Of a DNA stretch of 64,000 nt, positions 63,550 through 64,000 are shown piece by piece. Source of the DNA: Aquimarina mycalae (GTDB lineage Bacteria; Bacteroidota; Bacteroidia; Flavobacteriales; Flavobacteriaceae); assembly GCF_029906345.1 (NCBI RefSeq), contig NZ_JARYGY010000003.1, positions 475,411 to 539,410 on the forward strand, in the 5' to 3' direction. Numbering within the stretch: the first letter of the stretch is position 1; each line of letters starts with the position of its first letter. The translations under genes were made by a program, and so were the position numbers. The notes beneath the pieces were generated by a model. It had not been told where the DNA came from and did not search any database. It saw nothing but the letters and a program-made list of their open reading frames with translations.

Positions 63550-63686
63550 GTGCCTAATATGTTCGTGTATTGTTTATTGCGGAATTTCCCGTAGGAAACA
63601 TTCCGATAATTCAACAAGGTAGCAAAATTGCAATGAATTCCGTTGAGGAATTCAGCCGTAATGAGCTATATACCTTGTTGTGTGGA
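63550..63686. repeat. D-type cassette-like repeat, copy 6
   Basis: 137 bp from GTGCCTAATATGTTCGTGTA to CTATATACCTTGTTGTGTGG. Two inner hairpins (GGAATTTCCC/GGAAACATTCC and GAATTCC-GTTGA-GGAATTC). On the minus strand the end ATTAGGC resembles the GTTRRRY box. Confidence 0.82.
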
Positions 63687-63938
63687 GTTTTCTATAGATC
63701 TTTTTCAATTTTTTTTCTGATAACCCATAATTACTTTATGAAATACTGATTTGATTATTATCATCTTATAATTCAAAATATGTGAATCATCCATTTTCTA
63801 TTTCTTATATAGATTTTAATAAATAATACACAACGGCTCTTGTATGTTGTGTTTGCTTCCCGAAGGGTACTATTCACTATAGCATCAATGAAAAAGCAGT
63901 AAGTCCAGTATCTTTAAAGTTCACAAAAACAATAAGAC
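63687..63938. other. spacer with a truncated repeat and IS left end
   Basis: Noncoding. 63830-63852 (ACACAACGGCTCTTGTATG...) matches the left arm of D repeats, after which the sequence changes to unrelated DNA leading to the IS110 transposase. The IS boundary is probably near 63850. Confidence 0.5.
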
Positions 63939-64000
63939 ATGAAAACTGAACTGACTGCCCAACCAAATTTATACATTGGTATTGATATTCACAAGCGAAG
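63939..64000 (+). mobile_element. IS110-family transposase, N-terminal fragment
   Basis: Only 20 codons are inside the window. NLYIGIDIHKR is the start of the DEDD (RuvC-like) catalytic domain of IS110-family transposases, with the first catalytic Asp in GIDIHK. It is the only gene on the plus strand in the right half of the window. It follows a broken repeat copy, suggesting insertion into that repeat. Confidence 0.8.

Noticed and set aside
40500..63690. CRISPR or tandem-repeat explanation for the intergenic repeats
   Set aside because: Copies are 120-175 bp, separated by whole genes, and individually palindromic.
39500..63950. Declaring a confirmed integron
   Set aside because: No integron integrase or attI site is in the window and repeat ends are only partly consensus; kept as a hypothesis.

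Overview
The window is an A+T-rich stretch of a Bacteroidota chromosome, most likely from a marine member of the Flavobacteriaceae (an Aquimarina-like genus would fit, but genus is a guess). The evidence is type IX secretion C-terminal sorting domains, lipoproteins with acidic residues after the lipobox cysteine, AraC regulators with multi-TM N-termini, LytS/LytTR and TPR-hybrid histidine kinases, DUF3179/DUF3667/PD40 proteins, and almost no Shine-Dalgarno sequences.

Region 1 (1-28 kb) reads as ordinary mixed-strand chromosome. It holds the end of a T9SS-secreted protein, a duplicated-domain lipoprotein, a DUF3179 protein, metE behind a cobalamin riboswitch, a CDGSH protein, a MotA/TolQ/ExbB-like protein, a LytS/LytTR pair and a TPR-hybrid histidine kinase with an AraC output domain. 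The kinase is divergent from a three-gene secreted operon: an S74-like C-terminal protein, a ComEC-like metallo-beta-lactamase-fold enzyme and a T9SS protein. Four ATGTC repeats at exact 20-bp phasing lie between them. lpdA follows, then a run containing a GNAT, a serine hydrolase, lspA and an AhpD-like protein, and a VOC lipoprotein.

Region 2 (28-39 kb) carries genes only on the minus strand: an AraC/VOC/SDR group, a DUF418 protein, a serine hydrolase with an AraC regulator, and an operon of AraC, SDR, OsmC, isochorismatase-like hydrolase and OsmC.

Region 3 (about 39.7-64 kb, possibly from 32 kb) also has every gene on the minus strand. Unrelated single genes or small gene groups are separated by imperfectly palindromic repeats, mostly 120-175 bp. 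The repeats fall into at least three recurring families whose ends resemble integron attC core sites (RYYYAAC...GTTRRRY). Gene content is cassette-like: acetyltransferase, ClbS/DfsB, PLP decarboxylase, four serine hydrolases across regions 2 and 3, flavodoxin-like reductase, small membrane proteins and unknowns. The window ends in the start of an IS110-family transposase that appears to sit inside another repeat copy. No integrase gene is visible, so an integron-like nature is an inference.

Inside region 3 there is a sigma-factor regulon that can be read directly. An ECF-like sigma gene and two of the three SRPBCC-family genes below it share TGTAAC-N16-TATCAA promoters. Four other genes carry TGTAAC or GCAACC, exactly 16 bp, then YGTCTA.
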